From Pantoea coffeiphila (GTDB lineage Bacteria; Pseudomonadota; Gammaproteobacteria; Enterobacterales; Enterobacteriaceae): 64,000 nucleotides of DNA. The stretch spans positions 1,178,001-1,242,000 of the forward strand of contig NZ_JAFBFW010000001.1 of NCBI RefSeq assembly GCF_016909495.1, read 5' to 3'. How positions within the stretch are numbered: the first letter of the stretch is position 1; every line of letters starts with the position of its first letter. Both the position numbers and the translations under genes were made by a program. The notes under the pieces were generated by a model. That model saw nothing but the letters and a program-made list of their open reading frames with translations, did not search any database and was not told the DNA's origin. This document shows, piece by piece, positions 53,095-62,708 of the stretch.

Positions 53095-54012
53095 CTATGC
53101 GCCGCCGTGCATGCTAAAGAGCTGTTCGGCGGACATCGTTGCGCCGCCGCAGACAATCACCAGCGGATTGTGAAAGGTTTTCATAACGGCTTTTTGCTCA
53201 TAAATGCACGCCAGACTCGCGCCGCATGCCGGTTCCGTCATCACGCGGTGATCGTCAATAAACCGACGACAGGCGCGCACCGCCTCTTCATCGGTCACCA
53301 CCTCACTGATAACGGGATGAAGCCCCACCAGCCTGATCGCCTGCTCACAGACCTTTTTCGCACCCAGACTGGTCGCAACGGTGTTGATGTGTTCAAGCTC
53401 CACCGCCTGACCGACCTCAATGGCGGCACGAAATGAGGCCGCACCTTCCGTCTCTACCGCAACCACCGGAATATCGTAAAGCCCGTTGCGCTGCAACCCT
53501 TCAACCACGCCGGACAGCAACCCACCGCCGCCGACGGAAAGCACAACCGCATCGGGCCGTACGCCGCTGGCCACCACTTCATCAATCATTGAGGCATGTC
53601 CCTGCCACAGCAGCGGATCGTCGAAGGGGTGCAGGAACGCGTCCAGTTCCCCCTTCAGGGAGAGCGCAAAGTGATTGGCCTCCTGCCAGGATGCACCGTG
53701 AACGATGACGTCAGCCTGTTCAAGATGCAGCAATTCCTTCGCGCGCGCTGAGGTTGTTTCCGGAACGACCACCGTCACCGGCACGCCCAGCGTTCTACCT
53801 GCCCAGGCAACGGCCAGCCCTGCGTTACCGCCCGAAGAGGAAATAAATCGCCGGGCCCCCTGCTCGTAATATGTACGACAGGCCAGCCCGATGCCGCGAA
53901 TTTTAAATGAACCACAGGGCTGGAGCGCATCCATTTTCAGCCAGACGTTACTGCCGCTCAGCTGGCCGAGTGCCCGTGAGTTCAGCAGTGGAGTATTCAG
54001 ATGTAGTTGCAT
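53095..54012 (-). CDS. PLP-dependent serine/threonine dehydratase-like enzyme
   Basis: The 305-residue fold-type II PLP enzyme has Schiff-base Lys in CGSFKIRG (about residue 37), SSSGGNAGLAVAWA (cofactor phosphate/substrate loop), SVGGGGLLSG (phosphate cup) and the C-terminal VIVCGGAT. It is closest to serine dehydratase (SDS-like) enzymes that deaminate L-serine or L-threonine to the 2-oxo acid. It starts one base after the AlaX gene stop in the same direction, so both proteins deal with serine-like substrates. Confidence 0.88.
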   Translation of the reverse strand: MQLHLNTPLLNSRALGQLSGSNVWLKMDALQPCGSFKIRGIGLACRTYYEQGARRFISSSGGNAGLAVAWAGRTLGVPVTVVVPETTSARAKELLHLEQADVIVHGASWQEANHFALSLKGELDAFLHPFDDPLLWQGHASMIDEVVASGVRPDAVVLSVGGGGLLSGVVEGLQRNGLYDIPVVAVETEGAASFRAAIEVGQAVELEHINTVATSLGAKKVCEQAIRLVGLHPVISEVVTDEEAVRACRRFIDDHRVMTEPACGASLACIYEQKAVMKTFHNPLVIVCGGATMSAEQLFSMHGGA

Positions 54013-54013
54013 T

Positions 54014-54679
54014 TCAGGCTGCCTGATTGAGGGTTAACGGTCGCGGATCGGCCAGCGAGTAAGAAACGGAAAGCTGCCCTTTGCGGAACTTCACGCTGCT
54101 AATCAACACCTGCCCAATCCGATCGGTACTGATGACGTGCGTACCACCGCAGCTGTAAAACGGCAGTTCACCCCAGGTGATACGACGTATGCCCTCCGGC
54201 ATAGTCTGCTGACGCGGCAGAGCCTGATTCACCAGTTTATTAACTTCATCACAGAGTAATTCAGCATCGGGGACGGCCTGCCCCGCGACTGCGGCTGCAA
54301 ATACCACCCGGCCTTCACCGGGACGATGATTGCCCTTAATCGCCTGCCAGCCCAGATCCTCGCCCACGGCGGCAATCAAATGCCCGGCGGAGTGCATACG
54401 GGTATTCAACTGCCGACACTCTTCATCCACCGCCATGGCGCACTCGCCCACGGGGAGGGCACTGTCGGTAACATGCACTATTTCATCATTCTCCTGAAAT
54501 ACACCCAGCACGCTGGCTTTACCAATCAGCCCGATGTCATAAGGCTGCCCGCCGCCCTGCGGATGGAACAGCGTTTCTGACAGAACAGTATGGAACCGGC
54601 CGTCTTCCGCCAGAGTGGATGATAGAACGGTCGCTGCGGCACGGAGGCTATCGCTTAAAAGATACAGTTTGCTGGTCAT
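54014..54679 (-). CDS. AlaX-type alanyl-tRNA editing protein
   Basis: The 221-residue free-standing editing domain has the zinc/active-site pairs HxxxH in MHSAGHLIAAV and CxxxH in SCGGTHV, and FHPQGGGQPYD at the N-terminus, as in the AlaRS editing domain. AlaX hydrolyses Ser- or Gly-tRNA(Ala) produced by AlaRS error. Its coupling to a serine dehydratase-like gene suggests protection when serine is abundant. First gene of a two-gene operon, divergent from a DauR/YheO-type regulator. Confidence 0.9.
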   Translation of the reverse strand: MTSKLYLLSDSLRAAATVLSSTLAEDGRFHTVLSETLFHPQGGGQPYDIGLIGKASVLGVFQENDEIVHVTDSALPVGECAMAVDEECRQLNTRMHSAGHLIAAVGEDLGWQAIKGNHRPGEGRVVFAAAVAGQAVPDAELLCDEVNKLVNQALPRQQTMPEGIRRITWGELPFYSCGGTHVISTDRIGQVLISSVKFRKGQLSVSYSLADPRPLTLNQAA

Positions 54680-54694
54680 CGGCCCTCACCGGCG

Positions 54695-54723
54695 TTGATT
54701 TACAATCAATGTTGATGTTTCAA
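54695..54723. promoter_or_regulatory. Tandem dyads between AlaX operon and YheO-type regulator
   Basis: TTGATT-TAC-AATCAA (54695-54709) and TTGA-TGTT-TCAA (54712-54723) lie in the 98-base divergent gap. Probable operators of the adjacent regulator. Confidence 0.5.
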
Positions 54724-54777
54724 CAATTTGTTTATATTCTTATCCAGAATGATATCTGACACAACGAGTTTTTATTG

Positions 54778-55488
54778 ATGACTGCCAGTACCGATAAATC
54801 ACAGCTGATTAACCAGCTTAGCGCCGTTATGGACGCCTTCGCCTCCGTTGCGGGTCGCCATATCGAGGTCGTTTTACACGATCTCGCACAGCCGGAAACG
54901 TCGGTAATCAAAATTATCAATGGGCACGTTTCCGGCAGAAAACCGGGCAGTCCGCTGCTGGATGCACCGGATAACGACAGGGGATTTCTCGGCCTGCTTA
55001 ATCCTTCCGCAGCCCCGTTGGATCGCGAACCCACGGTTTTTAACAGCTATCCAACGGCCAGCCTGCAGGGAAAACCACTACAAAGCTCAACGGTGTTCTT
55101 CAAAGATGAAAACGGCAAACCCCAACTTTCACTCTGTTTTAACGCCGACAACAGCGCGATAAATGCGGCACGCGAGGCCTTAGCCATTTTGCTGCCTCAG
55201 GAAGCGGAGGAAAAACAGGAGCAGGACATCGGGCTGGAGGAAAAGCTGGATGAGATTATCCGTGCCTGCATTCCCCCCACGGGGCAGCTCAGAACCGGAG
55301 CCAGTAAGCAGGAGAAGGTCGAGATTGTTCGCCAGATGCAAAACCGGGGGATGTTTATGGTGCGCGGCGGGGTTGAGAAAGCGGCAAAAGTGCTGGGCGT
55401 AACGCGCTACACCATTTACAACTATCTTGATCAGATTAAGAAGGATACGGGGCCGACAACGTTGCCCACTGCAAAGCCAGCTGAATAA
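54778..55488 (+). CDS. DauR/YheO-family PAS-HTH regulator
   Basis: The 236-residue protein (ATG at 54778; the TTG before it is less likely) has the YheO N-terminal PAS-like domain ([32 protein letters not shown], about 24-56). A C-terminal HTH follows (about 195-225): [20 protein letters not shown]. DauR controls D-arginine catabolism in Pseudomonas; YheO is unassigned in E. coli. Divergent from the AlaX-dehydratase operon over paired dyads, so it probably regulates that operon in response to an amino acid. Its last 53 bases overlap the end of the convergent cynR-like gene. Confidence 0.87.
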   Translation: MTASTDKSQLINQLSAVMDAFASVAGRHIEVVLHDLAQPETSVIKIINGHVSGRKPGSPLLDAPDNDRGFLGLLNPSAAPLDREPTVFNSYPTASLQGKPLQSSTVFFKDENGKPQLSLCFNADNSAINAAREALAILLPQEAEEKQEQDIGLEEKLDEIIRACIPPTGQLRTGASKQEKVEIVRQMQNRGMFMVRGGVEKAAKVLGVTRYTIYNYLDQIKKDTGPTTLPTAKPAE

Positions 55489-56332
55489 ACGCCCGGGCGG
55501 CGGCGCTTTGATAGCTATCCCGGTGCTGCAGGATAACCGCCGTTCTTTCCAACAGCGGCGGCTCAAGCGCAATTCCGGTCAGCGGCTTATTTTCCCTGGC
55601 GATTGCCGCAGGCAGCAGCGTTGCCAGCGGTGCACAGCGGATGATTTCGACTACCGCGTTGACTGAATTTGCCTCCATGACCACCCGAGGGCTCAGCCCG
55701 TTTTGCCAGCAGCAGCGATCGATCTGCCCGCGTGTGGCAAATTCTGTACTCAACAATACCAGCGGCAGCGCATCGAGGACCTCTAAAGGCAAACATGCAT
55801 GCCCCGCAAGGGGATGACCGCTGCCGACCACCAGCACCAGTTTTTCCTTCAGCAGTACCTGCGCGTCTGTTTCCTGCGTATAAGTCCCTTCAAAGCCAAT
55901 ACCCGCATCCAGTTCGCCTGCGCATAGTTGTTCCTCAATACGCTCCTGCGACATCTCACGAATGCTGACGTTGATATCCGGGTAGCGCTGATAAAACGCG
56001 GCCAGCAGTGGCCCAATCAGCCATGAGGTAAAGGTTGGCGTTACAGCAATCCGCAGCAGACCGCGACGCAGGTCTGCAACATCGTGGATCGCCCGCTTAC
56101 CCTCTTCCAGCCCCTGCAGGGTCCGGCGGGCATAGTCCAGATAAACCACTCCCGCATCGGTCAAACGAATGCTTCGGCCGCTTCGGTCGAAAAGCGTCGC
56201 GCCCAGATGCGCCTCCAACTGCCTGATCTGCTGAGACAGCGCCGGCTGAGAGACATGCAGCACCTGAGCTGCGCGGGTAAAGCTTTGATGCTCGGCTACG
56301 GCCAGAAAATAGTTGATATGTCGAAGCAGCAT
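55436..56332 (-). CDS. cynR: CynR-like LysR regulator paired with cynX
   Basis: The 298-residue full-length LysR protein opens [20 protein letters not shown] and reads on like E. coli CynR ([71 protein letters not shown]). CynR activates cyanate genes with cyanate as inducer. It is divergent from cynX, but cynT and cynS, which lie between these two genes in E. coli, are missing; they are about 54 kb to the left beside another CynR-like gene. Confidence 0.9.
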   Translation of the reverse strand: MLLRHINYFLAVAEHQSFTRAAQVLHVSQPALSQQIRQLEAHLGATLFDRSGRSIRLTDAGVVYLDYARRTLQGLEEGKRAIHDVADLRRGLLRIAVTPTFTSWLIGPLLAAFYQRYPDINVSIREMSQERIEEQLCAGELDAGIGFEGTYTQETDAQVLLKEKLVLVVGSGHPLAGHACLPLEVLDALPLVLLSTEFATRGQIDRCCWQNGLSPRVVMEANSVNAVVEIIRCAPLATLLPAAIARENKPLTGIALEPPLLERTAVILQHRDSYQSAAARAFIQLALQWATLSAPYPS

Positions 56333-56440
56333 GACGCCATCCCATAAGCAGAATCAATAGACTTAATCATAAATGAATATTTTATCTTATGTGAACTCAT
56401 CCTTACCCTTCTTCGAACAATAAGAAATGAGAGTGATGTG

Positions 56441-57640
56441 ATGAGTCTGAAGATAAAAAACGGCCTGATACTGCTGGTTCTGGTACTGGTTGGCCTGAAT
56501 ATGCGTCCTCTGCTGACCTCAGTGGGACCGCTGCTGCCGCAGCTTCGCGATGCCAGCGGAATGAGCTTTGCGCTGGCTTCCCTGCTTACCGCCCTGCCGG
56601 TGGTGGCAATGGGGGTAATGGCGCTGGCAGGAGAGTGGCTGAGTCACCATCTCAACGAGCGTAAAACCGTCGCGCTGAGCCTGATGACCATCGCCGCGGG
56701 CGCACTGCTGCGCGAACTGGCTCCTCACAGCACACTCCTGTTGAGCAGTGCATTAATCGGCGGAATTGGCATTGGCCTGATTCAGGCCACCATTCCTGGC
56801 ATCATTAAGCGGCTCTTCGGCCACAGCACACCCGCGGTTATGGGGCTGTGGTCGGCTGCACTAATGGGCGGAGGCGGGCTGGGTGCGGCAATGACCCCGT
56901 GGCTGGCACAGCACAGCGAGGTGTGGTTTCACGCGCTGGCGTGGTGGTCGCTACCGGCCATTCTGGCGCTCACCGGCTGGATGGTCATCGGTCAGTCCGC
57001 CATTCAGCCACCGAATAAAACGTTATCTACCCCTCGGGTACGGTTACATGTCAGCCCGCGCGCATGGCTGCTCGGGCTGTACTTCGGGTTGATTAACGGC
57101 GGGTATACCAGTCTGGTCGCCTGGCTACCGCCCTATTATATGCAGCTGGGGTCCACGCCGCAGTCCAGCGGCAGTCTGCTGGCGCTGCTGACGCTGGGCC
57201 AAACGGCAGGCGCGCTACTGACGCCAATGCTGGCGCGTCATCAGGATCGGCGTCGGTTATTGCTGATAGCGCTGATGATGCAGCTGGTGGGATTCTGCGG
57301 TTTTATCTGGCTACCGCAGCAGCTGCCGGTTGGCTGGGCGCTGATTTGCGGGGTGGGCCTGGGCGGCACCTTCCCGCTGAGCCTGGTCCTGGCACTGGAG
57401 CACTCTTCCCATGCACCTCTTGCCGCACGGCTGGTGGCTTTTATGCAGGGCATCGGTTTTATTATCGCCGGGGTATCACCCTATCTGTCCGGATTCCTGC
57501 GCAGCGCCACCGGCGACTATCTGGCCGACTGGATCTTTCACGCCGCCTGCGTGGCAGCTCTGATGTTGCTGACGCTGCGCTTTGCCCCATCGCGCTATCC
57601 CTCCGAGTGGCAGGCGGCTTCCCACCAAAAAATCATCTGA
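56441..57640 (+). CDS. cynX: CynX/NimT-family MFS transporter
   Basis: The 399-residue, 12-helix major-facilitator protein matches E. coli CynX along its whole length: LVLVGLNMRPLLTSVGPLLPQLR, LWSAALMGGGGLGAAMTPWLAQHSE, YFGLINGGYTSLVAWLPPYY, ARHQDRRRLLLIALMMQLVGFCGFIWLPQQLPV. The ATG at 56441 is preferred over the preceding GTG. CynX is assumed to move cyanate or a related solute, though it is not essential for cyanate use in E. coli. Located divergent from cynR and far from cynTS. Confidence 0.93.
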   Translation: MSLKIKNGLILLVLVLVGLNMRPLLTSVGPLLPQLRDASGMSFALASLLTALPVVAMGVMALAGEWLSHHLNERKTVALSLMTIAAGALLRELAPHSTLLLSSALIGGIGIGLIQATIPGIIKRLFGHSTPAVMGLWSAALMGGGGLGAAMTPWLAQHSEVWFHALAWWSLPAILALTGWMVIGQSAIQPPNKTLSTPRVRLHVSPRAWLLGLYFGLINGGYTSLVAWLPPYYMQLGSTPQSSGSLLALLTLGQTAGALLTPMLARHQDRRRLLLIALMMQLVGFCGFIWLPQQLPVGWALICGVGLGGTFPLSLVLALEHSSHAPLAARLVAFMQGIGFIIAGVSPYLSGFLRSATGDYLADWIFHAACVAALMLLTLRFAPSRYPSEWQAASHQKII

Positions 57641-57821
57641 CGGAATAGGGTCAGGCTCAACCCGGTGATGTTTTTTTGGACGATCGCCCCTGGTTTGTTC
57701 ATATTACCAGGGGAAGATAATGCGCCAGGCGGATTACGGTGCGACAGCCGGAGCACGCTCGCGCACAGTATTACTGGTTTCTGTCATCCCCCGAATCGTT
57801 GATTAACAGGAAAAACGCATC

Positions 57822-58712
57822 ATGTCTCAATACCCTGCTATTGCACTTATCGGCCCCGGTGCGATTGGCACCACCGTCGCGGCAGCGTTACATGAAGCTG
57901 GCCGCACACCCACGCTCTGTGGACGTACCCCCCACGACAGCCTGCTGCTGCGCGTGGACAACCACCGCATTGAAATCCCCGGCCCGATCCTTACCCATCC
58001 TTCCGCTGTTCAACAGCATTACGACCTGGTGTTCGTGGCGGTAAAAACCACTCAGGTTGCCGAAGCCGCACCGTGGCTGGCGGCACTGTGCAGCGCAAAG
58101 ACCGTGGTTTGCGTGCTGCAAAACGGCGTTGAACAGCGTTCACTTTTTGCGCCTTACCTCTCCGCACAGCAGATCCTGCCCTCGGTCGTGTGGTTCCCCG
58201 CGCAGCGCGAAACGGGAAATACCGTGTGGTTGCGCAGCAGCCCGCGCCTCACCCTGCCGGATGTAGCGGAAAGCCATCGGGTGCTTGAAGCGCTGCAAGG
58301 GACACGCTGTGAGGTTGATGTCACCACCGATTTTACGCAGGTAGCCTGGCGTAAACTGATGCAAAACGCGCTGGCCGGATTGATGGTCCTGACCGGCCGC
58401 CGTGCCGGGATGTTTTCTCGCATTGATATCACCGGCCTGTCGCTTGCGCTGCTCCAGGAATGCCAGGCGGTGGCACGTGCAGAGGGAGCCGCACTGGGGG
58501 ATGAGGTTCCGCAGGAGATCCTGACCTGGTTCCATCGTGCGCCTGCCGACCTCAGTACATCAATTTTGACCGATCGTCAGGCGGATCGCCCACTGGAATG
58601 GGACTGCCGCAACGGTGTGATCCAGCGACGAGGCCAGGTGCACGGCATTGCAACACCGATTAGCGACCTGATTGTTCCCCTGCTCGCCGCCGCCAGCGAC
58701 GGGCCGGGATGA
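57822..58712 (+). CDS. Ketopantoate reductase-family oxidoreductase (PanE/ApbA)
   Basis: The 296-residue protein has N-terminal Rossmann GPGAIGTTVAAALHEAG (about 10-26), VAVKTTQ near 72, QNGVEQ near 98, and catalytic Lys in WRKLMQNA near 177; ApbA C-terminal helical domain. PanE reduces 2-dehydropantoate to pantoate with NADPH. This copy diverges from E. coli PanE and is not near pantothenate genes, so it may be a paralogue acting on another 2-keto acid. AGGA ribosome-binding site. Gene end abuts the convergent YceI gene. Confidence 0.87.
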   Translation: MSQYPAIALIGPGAIGTTVAAALHEAGRTPTLCGRTPHDSLLLRVDNHRIEIPGPILTHPSAVQQHYDLVFVAVKTTQVAEAAPWLAALCSAKTVVCVLQNGVEQRSLFAPYLSAQQILPSVVWFPAQRETGNTVWLRSSPRLTLPDVAESHRVLEALQGTRCEVDVTTDFTQVAWRKLMQNALAGLMVLTGRRAGMFSRIDITGLSLALLQECQAVARAEGAALGDEVPQEILTWFHRAPADLSTSILTDRQADRPLEWDCRNGVIQRRGQVHGIATPISDLIVPLLAAASDGPG

Positions 58713-59303
58713 TTACGGCGAGCTCGCATTCTCGTCAGGGGCCAGATGCGCACGAATAGCGATATCAATTTTAATGCGGTCGTCGACCAGTATGGCCAGA
58801 CGATCCATCTTAAATGCCGAGCGGGAGATAGTCGTGGTGGCGAACAGCACCAGTTCATCAGGCGAAGATGATGCCTCCTTTCCCGCCATTGTGGCTTCAA
58901 GGATCACCGGGCGCTGGACGTTTTTAACCTGCAGCAGACCAAAAATTTTGTACTGTCCCTGGCCTTTATCGACCACTCGTGTACTGGTAAAAATAATATC
59001 GCGGTAGCGAACTGCGTCAAAAAACAGCTGACTCTTCAACTGCCAGGTCAGCATATCGTTAGAAGCCTTCAGTGTAGAAACCGGAATTTTGACGTTGATG
59101 CGGTCGTTATAATCATGGCCGGGGTCCAGCGAAACTTCACCGGTGACACCGCTGAGCCGTGCCTGAGAGAACGTGTCGCCGAAAGCATTCCATGACAGTG
59201 CGATATCGGTCCTGTCGGTCGCAACCTGGTAAGTGAGAGGCGTCGCGTGCAGCACCGGGCTGGAAAACAGCCCGAAAGCCAGCAGCGTGGCGATGCGGGT
59301 CAT
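58713..59303 (-). CDS. YceI-family periplasmic lipid-binding-like protein
   Basis: The 196-residue protein starts at the ATG at 59303 (signal peptide MTRIATLLAFGLFSSPVLHA). It is a YceI lipocalin-like barrel: YQVATDRTDIALSWNAFG, GEVSLDPGHDYNDRINVKIPVSTL, LFFDAVRYRDIIFTSTRV and KMDRLAILVDDRIKIDIAI. Members bind isoprenoids or fatty-acid amides and often respond to base or osmotic stress. The longer upstream frame is not supported by domain sequence. Confidence 0.9.
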   Translation of the reverse strand: MTRIATLLAFGLFSSPVLHATPLTYQVATDRTDIALSWNAFGDTFSQARLSGVTGEVSLDPGHDYNDRINVKIPVSTLKASNDMLTWQLKSQLFFDAVRYRDIIFTSTRVVDKGQGQYKIFGLLQVKNVQRPVILEATMAGKEASSSPDELVLFATTTISRSAFKMDRLAILVDDRIKIDIAIRAHLAPDENASSP

Positions 59304-59552
59304 ACCGTAATTCTCCTCAAAACAGACCGGACGCACGAACGCCCGGTTTAGCGAGTTGTTGGGGAACTCAATGACTAAAATTCGATGCACCACGGCTTGC
59401 AAGCGGGTATGAGGGAACATTTCGCTCCCAAAAACAGGACATACATTACGGTATTCATTCAACTCAGGGTGATGCAGGAAATGCGTCTTTTACTTGCCGC
59501 TATCTTTAGGATAACGTGGCAAATTATCCTCTCTACTTCAAAAGGAATGCCC

Positions 59553-60758
59553 ATGGCGATACGCGCTGTTCTGTCCGAAAAATCCCGTCTTTTCATGCTG
59601 ATGCTGCCGGTTTTTGGCTGTTTTTCAGCGCAGGCGGCCTCTTTCGACTGCCAGAAAGCAGCGACGCCAACGGAGCGAGCAATCTGTGCCGATAAGGCAC
59701 TCAGTGATAAGGATGCGTCGATTGCTGACAACTATCAGCAGCTGGTTGCGGTGCTGCCTGAAGCAGAAATCAATACATTGCGCACCGAGCAGCGCAGCTG
59801 GCTGAAACAACGCAATAGCTGCGCCGGCGACAGCGCATCGCTCAATTCCTGTCTCGACCAACAGTTAACCCTACGTGAAGGTGCACTCAACGCGCGGCTA
59901 CATCCGGCGCAGGCGGCGTTAGATGCGGTGATTGCCACCATCCCGACAACACCAGCCCAATCGGCGATACAGCTGCGTCACTACAGCAGCAGCCCGCTGG
60001 CCGCGGCCTGGCTGGTCTATCTACATCAGTTTATTCCGACCAGCGGCGTCAGCCAGCAGGAGGCACAACGGGCCGAAAATACCGCCATTGCTGCCATCAC
60101 CGCGCAGGACAGTTTTGCCGCCTCGATTTTGCAGGATACGCGAAAAGATCCAAAAACCTCGCGCGGTGAAGCCGTGCTGATGCTGCTGCGCATGACCATT
60201 GAGTTGAACGGCTACGGCGCAGAAGATCGCCCCTACGTTCACTGCTTCGTTTTTGCCCGTCAGGGGGATGCGGCTTACCAGGCATTTGGCCCGCTCTACG
60301 GTTCCAGCCGTGACAGCTCAGCGCCCATTTGCCCGCCGCAGGGTGGACTGTTTAAACAGGAAGCCTGGCGGCAGCTGCGTAATCAGCTGACCGCGCCGGA
60401 AAGCGCGGTCAGTGCCAATGCGGGCACCATCCGCTTTGCCAGCTTCGCCGCCTGGCGCATCCTGGCTCTGCGCGCCACGCTGTCACCGCAAAGTTTCCTG
60501 AAATCAGAACAGGACACGGAACAAAACGGCGATCCGGCGCAGCGCATTCGCGACTGGACCGATGAAAAGAACTGGCCTGCTACCCAGCGACAGCTGACGC
60601 TGGCGGCAATCGACCCCGCCCGGCAGGCCACCAGTCAGTGGTTGCAGCTGGAGCGTGGTTTTTCCGCTAGCGATGCTGAAACCGCCGCACAGAATATCGT
60701 AAAACAGTGGCTAAACCAGCATCTGGATTATATTTCAGAGAACAGTGACAGCGAATAA
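59553..60758 (+). CDS. LprI-domain (lysozyme-inhibitor-like) periplasmic protein
   Basis: The 401-residue protein starts at the ATG at 59553 (AAAGGA six bases upstream). Signal peptide to about residue 29 (FGCFSAQA). An LprI-type domain follows (about 30-110) with the Cys pattern [21 protein letters not shown] and [20 protein letters not shown]. The remaining 290 residues are not recognised. LprI proteins inhibit lysozyme in mycobacteria; the N-terminal domain alone does not prove this. It is followed by ecotin after 100 bases. Confidence 0.8.
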   Translation: MAIRAVLSEKSRLFMLMLPVFGCFSAQAASFDCQKAATPTERAICADKALSDKDASIADNYQQLVAVLPEAEINTLRTEQRSWLKQRNSCAGDSASLNSCLDQQLTLREGALNARLHPAQAALDAVIATIPTTPAQSAIQLRHYSSSPLAAAWLVYLHQFIPTSGVSQQEAQRAENTAIAAITAQDSFAASILQDTRKDPKTSRGEAVLMLLRMTIELNGYGAEDRPYVHCFVFARQGDAAYQAFGPLYGSSRDSSAPICPPQGGLFKQEAWRQLRNQLTAPESAVSANAGTIRFASFAAWRILALRATLSPQSFLKSEQDTEQNGDPAQRIRDWTDEKNWPATQRQLTLAAIDPARQATSQWLQLERGFSASDAETAAQNIVKQWLNQHLDYISENSDSE

Positions 60759-60858
60759 TTCCGCAAAAACAATCTTAAAGCCATATAATTTGCCTTTATG
60801 TGCGATTTGTTCGGTGTATAATTCCAGCATTTTCACCGATCATTTAAAGGAAGAAACG

Positions 60859-61374
60859 ATGAATACGCTATTTTCAACTCTCTCTGTTCTGCTGCTGGCC
60901 GGTTCCGTCTCGGCCATCGCGGCCTCAGGTCCCCCCCAGGAAGGCAGCCCGAGCCAACAGCCACTGGAGAAAATTGCGCCGTATCCGCAGGCCGAAGCGG
61001 GAATGACCCGCCAGGTGATTACCCTGCCGCCAAAGGATAATGAGCGGGATCTTAAAGTAGAGCTGCTGATCGGTAAAACGCTGGAAGTGGACTGTAACCG
61101 GCATATGATTGGCGGCACGATCAAGCGCGAAACGCTCTCCGGCTGGGGCTACGACTATCTGGTCGTTGAGAAGCTTTCCGAACCGGCATCGACCATGATG
61201 GCCTGCCCCGATCGCGCCAGACAGCAAAAATTTATCGCCGCCAACCTGGGTGAGGATGCCTTCCAGCGCTACAACAGCCGTCTGCCGATTGTGGTCTACG
61301 TACCAAAGGATGTGCAGGTAAAATACCGCATCTGGCAGGCCTCTGAGACGATAAATCAGGCCACCGAAAAATAA
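60859..61374 (+). CDS. eco: Ecotin, periplasmic serine-protease inhibitor
   Basis: The 171-residue protein starts at the ATG at 60859 (AAAGGAAGAAACG). Signal peptide to about residue 21. The reactive loop is STMMACP with P1 Met113, and the disulfide pair Cys79/Cys116 corresponds to Cys50/Cys87 of mature E. coli ecotin. [17 protein letters not shown] and the C-terminal VQVKYRIWQ dimer strand are conserved. It inhibits trypsin-like, chymotrypsin-like and elastase enzymes, protecting the cell from foreign proteases. A strong hairpin follows. Confidence 0.96.
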   Translation: MNTLFSTLSVLLLAGSVSAIAASGPPQEGSPSQQPLEKIAPYPQAEAGMTRQVITLPPKDNERDLKVELLIGKTLEVDCNRHMIGGTIKRETLSGWGYDYLVVEKLSEPASTMMACPDRARQQKFIAANLGEDAFQRYNSRLPIVVYVPKDVQVKYRIWQASETINQATEK

Positions 61375-61381
61375 GCATAGC

Positions 61382-61417
61382 CCTTCCCACCGGCGGGATG
61401 CGCCGCCGGTGGGAAGG
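61382..61417. terminator. Strong hairpin after ecotin
   Basis: CCTTCCCACCGGCG (61382-61395) pairs perfectly over 14 bases with CGCCGGTGGGAAGG (61404-61417), eight-base loop; seven bases after the stop, no T-run. Confidence 0.6.
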
Positions 61418-61458
61418 TCAGAATCCGCTTCCCTCAATCAGCATAAAAAACCCCTCAG

Positions 61459-61490
61459 CGTGAATATTCATGCAATTTTTTTCATAAAGC
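61459..61490. promoter_or_regulatory. Possible ArgR (ARG box) region upstream of argC
   Basis: CGTGAATATTCATGCAAT (61459-61476) resembles the first ARG box of E. coli argCBH as remembered; TTTTTTTCATAA follows and could be a weak second box. It is about 70-95 bases before argC. Confidence 0.4.
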
Positions 61491-61556
61491 GCTTTTAATC
61501 TGCTGCAATCTGATTACACTGTTTTTTTCTCATTTATTCTTAAGGCAAAGGCTGTA

Positions 61557-62486
61557 ATGAGTCAGAAATATCGTGTGTTCATCGACGGTCAGGCGGGTAC
61601 GACCGGTTTGCAAATCCAGCAGCGTCTGGCCCGTCATCCCCACATCGAATTACTCAGCATTGACGACGCACAGCGTAAAGAAGCGTCTGCCCGTCAGGCC
61701 CTGATGAAACAGGCTGACGTCACTATCCTTTGCTTGCCCGATGCCGCCGCACGTGAAGCCGTTGCGCTGGCTGATGAAGTTGGTGCCCGCGTGCTGGATG
61801 CCAGCTCGGCGCACCGCGTGCAGGACGGCTGGGTTTATGGTCTGCCGGAACTGGATGCCGGTCAGCGCGAGAAAATCCGCCAGGCCAGCCACGTCTCCAA
61901 CCCTGGCTGCTATGCCACCGGCGCCATCGCCCTGATCGCCCCACTAACCCGCGCCGGACTGCTGGCCGCCGATCGTCCGCTGGCGATCAATGCCGTATCG
62001 GGATACAGCGGCGGTGGTAAAGCGATGATTGAAAAGTACCAGCAGCAGGGTACCGGCTTTGCCGCCTACGGCCTGGGCTTCGATCATAAGCATCTGAAAG
62101 AGATGCAGGCCTGGGGCGGATTGAGCACCCGACCGATCTTCCAGCCGGGCGTGGGTGACTATGCACAGGGCATGCTGGTATTTATTCCGCTGAACGATAC
62201 CGACGGCGAGCCGTTGCAGCGTGAGCTGGCAGCGTTCTATGCCGGTCAGCAGTTTATCCAGGTTCGCGAACTGAATAATCTGGATGACGATACCGCGCCA
62301 TACCTGCTGCCGGAAGCATTAAACAACAGCAACAATATGGAGCTGTTCGTCTTTACCCACCCGCAGCAGCGCCAGACGATACTGGTTGCGCGCCTGGACA
62401 ACCTCGGTAAAGGCGCGTCCGGGGCTGCCGTACAGAACCTGAATATTATGCTGGGCCTGGCGGAAGAAACCTGCGTTAATCTGTAA
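61557..62486 (+). CDS. argC: N-acetyl-gamma-glutamyl-phosphate reductase, type 2 (ArgC)
   Basis: The 309-residue length and sequence fit the type-2 AGPR subfamily. Cofactor loop FIDGQAGTTGLQI (8-20); DASSAHR; catalytic Cys in SNPGCYATGAI (about 117); INAVSGYSGGGKAMIEKY; FDHKHLKEM with catalytic His. It reduces N-acetylglutamyl-5-phosphate in arginine synthesis. Type 2 differs from the 334-residue type-1 enzyme of E. coli argCBH; no other arginine genes are adjacent, so this may be a second, separately controlled copy. Confidence 0.93.
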   Translation: MSQKYRVFIDGQAGTTGLQIQQRLARHPHIELLSIDDAQRKEASARQALMKQADVTILCLPDAAAREAVALADEVGARVLDASSAHRVQDGWVYGLPELDAGQREKIRQASHVSNPGCYATGAIALIAPLTRAGLLAADRPLAINAVSGYSGGGKAMIEKYQQQGTGFAAYGLGFDHKHLKEMQAWGGLSTRPIFQPGVGDYAQGMLVFIPLNDTDGEPLQRELAAFYAGQQFIQVRELNNLDDDTAPYLLPEALNNSNNMELFVFTHPQQRQTILVARLDNLGKGASGAAVQNLNIMLGLAEETCVNL

Positions 62487-62495
62487 CTGCTTTTA

Positions 62496-62521
62496 AGCCG
62501 GGAACCATAATGTTCCCGGCT
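62496..62521. terminator. Hairpin after argC
   Basis: AGCCGGGAAC (62496-62505) pairs perfectly with GTTCCCGGCT (62512-62521), six-base loop, ten bases after the stop; no T-run. Confidence 0.55.
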
Positions 62522-62708
62522 CTCCGCCCGCTGCGGCGGCAAAAGTCCCCATCTGAGTTATATTTATCCGCATCCCTCCCCGTATTGCACCCCAGTGCAC
62601 ACGCGGGATTGTAACGACGGTATTCGCAACACGTGATTCACAACACCGCATATCCATCACACCCGAGCGGGCAACGCGCCCGTCGCGAAGAAAGGCAGGA
62701 GCCAAAAC

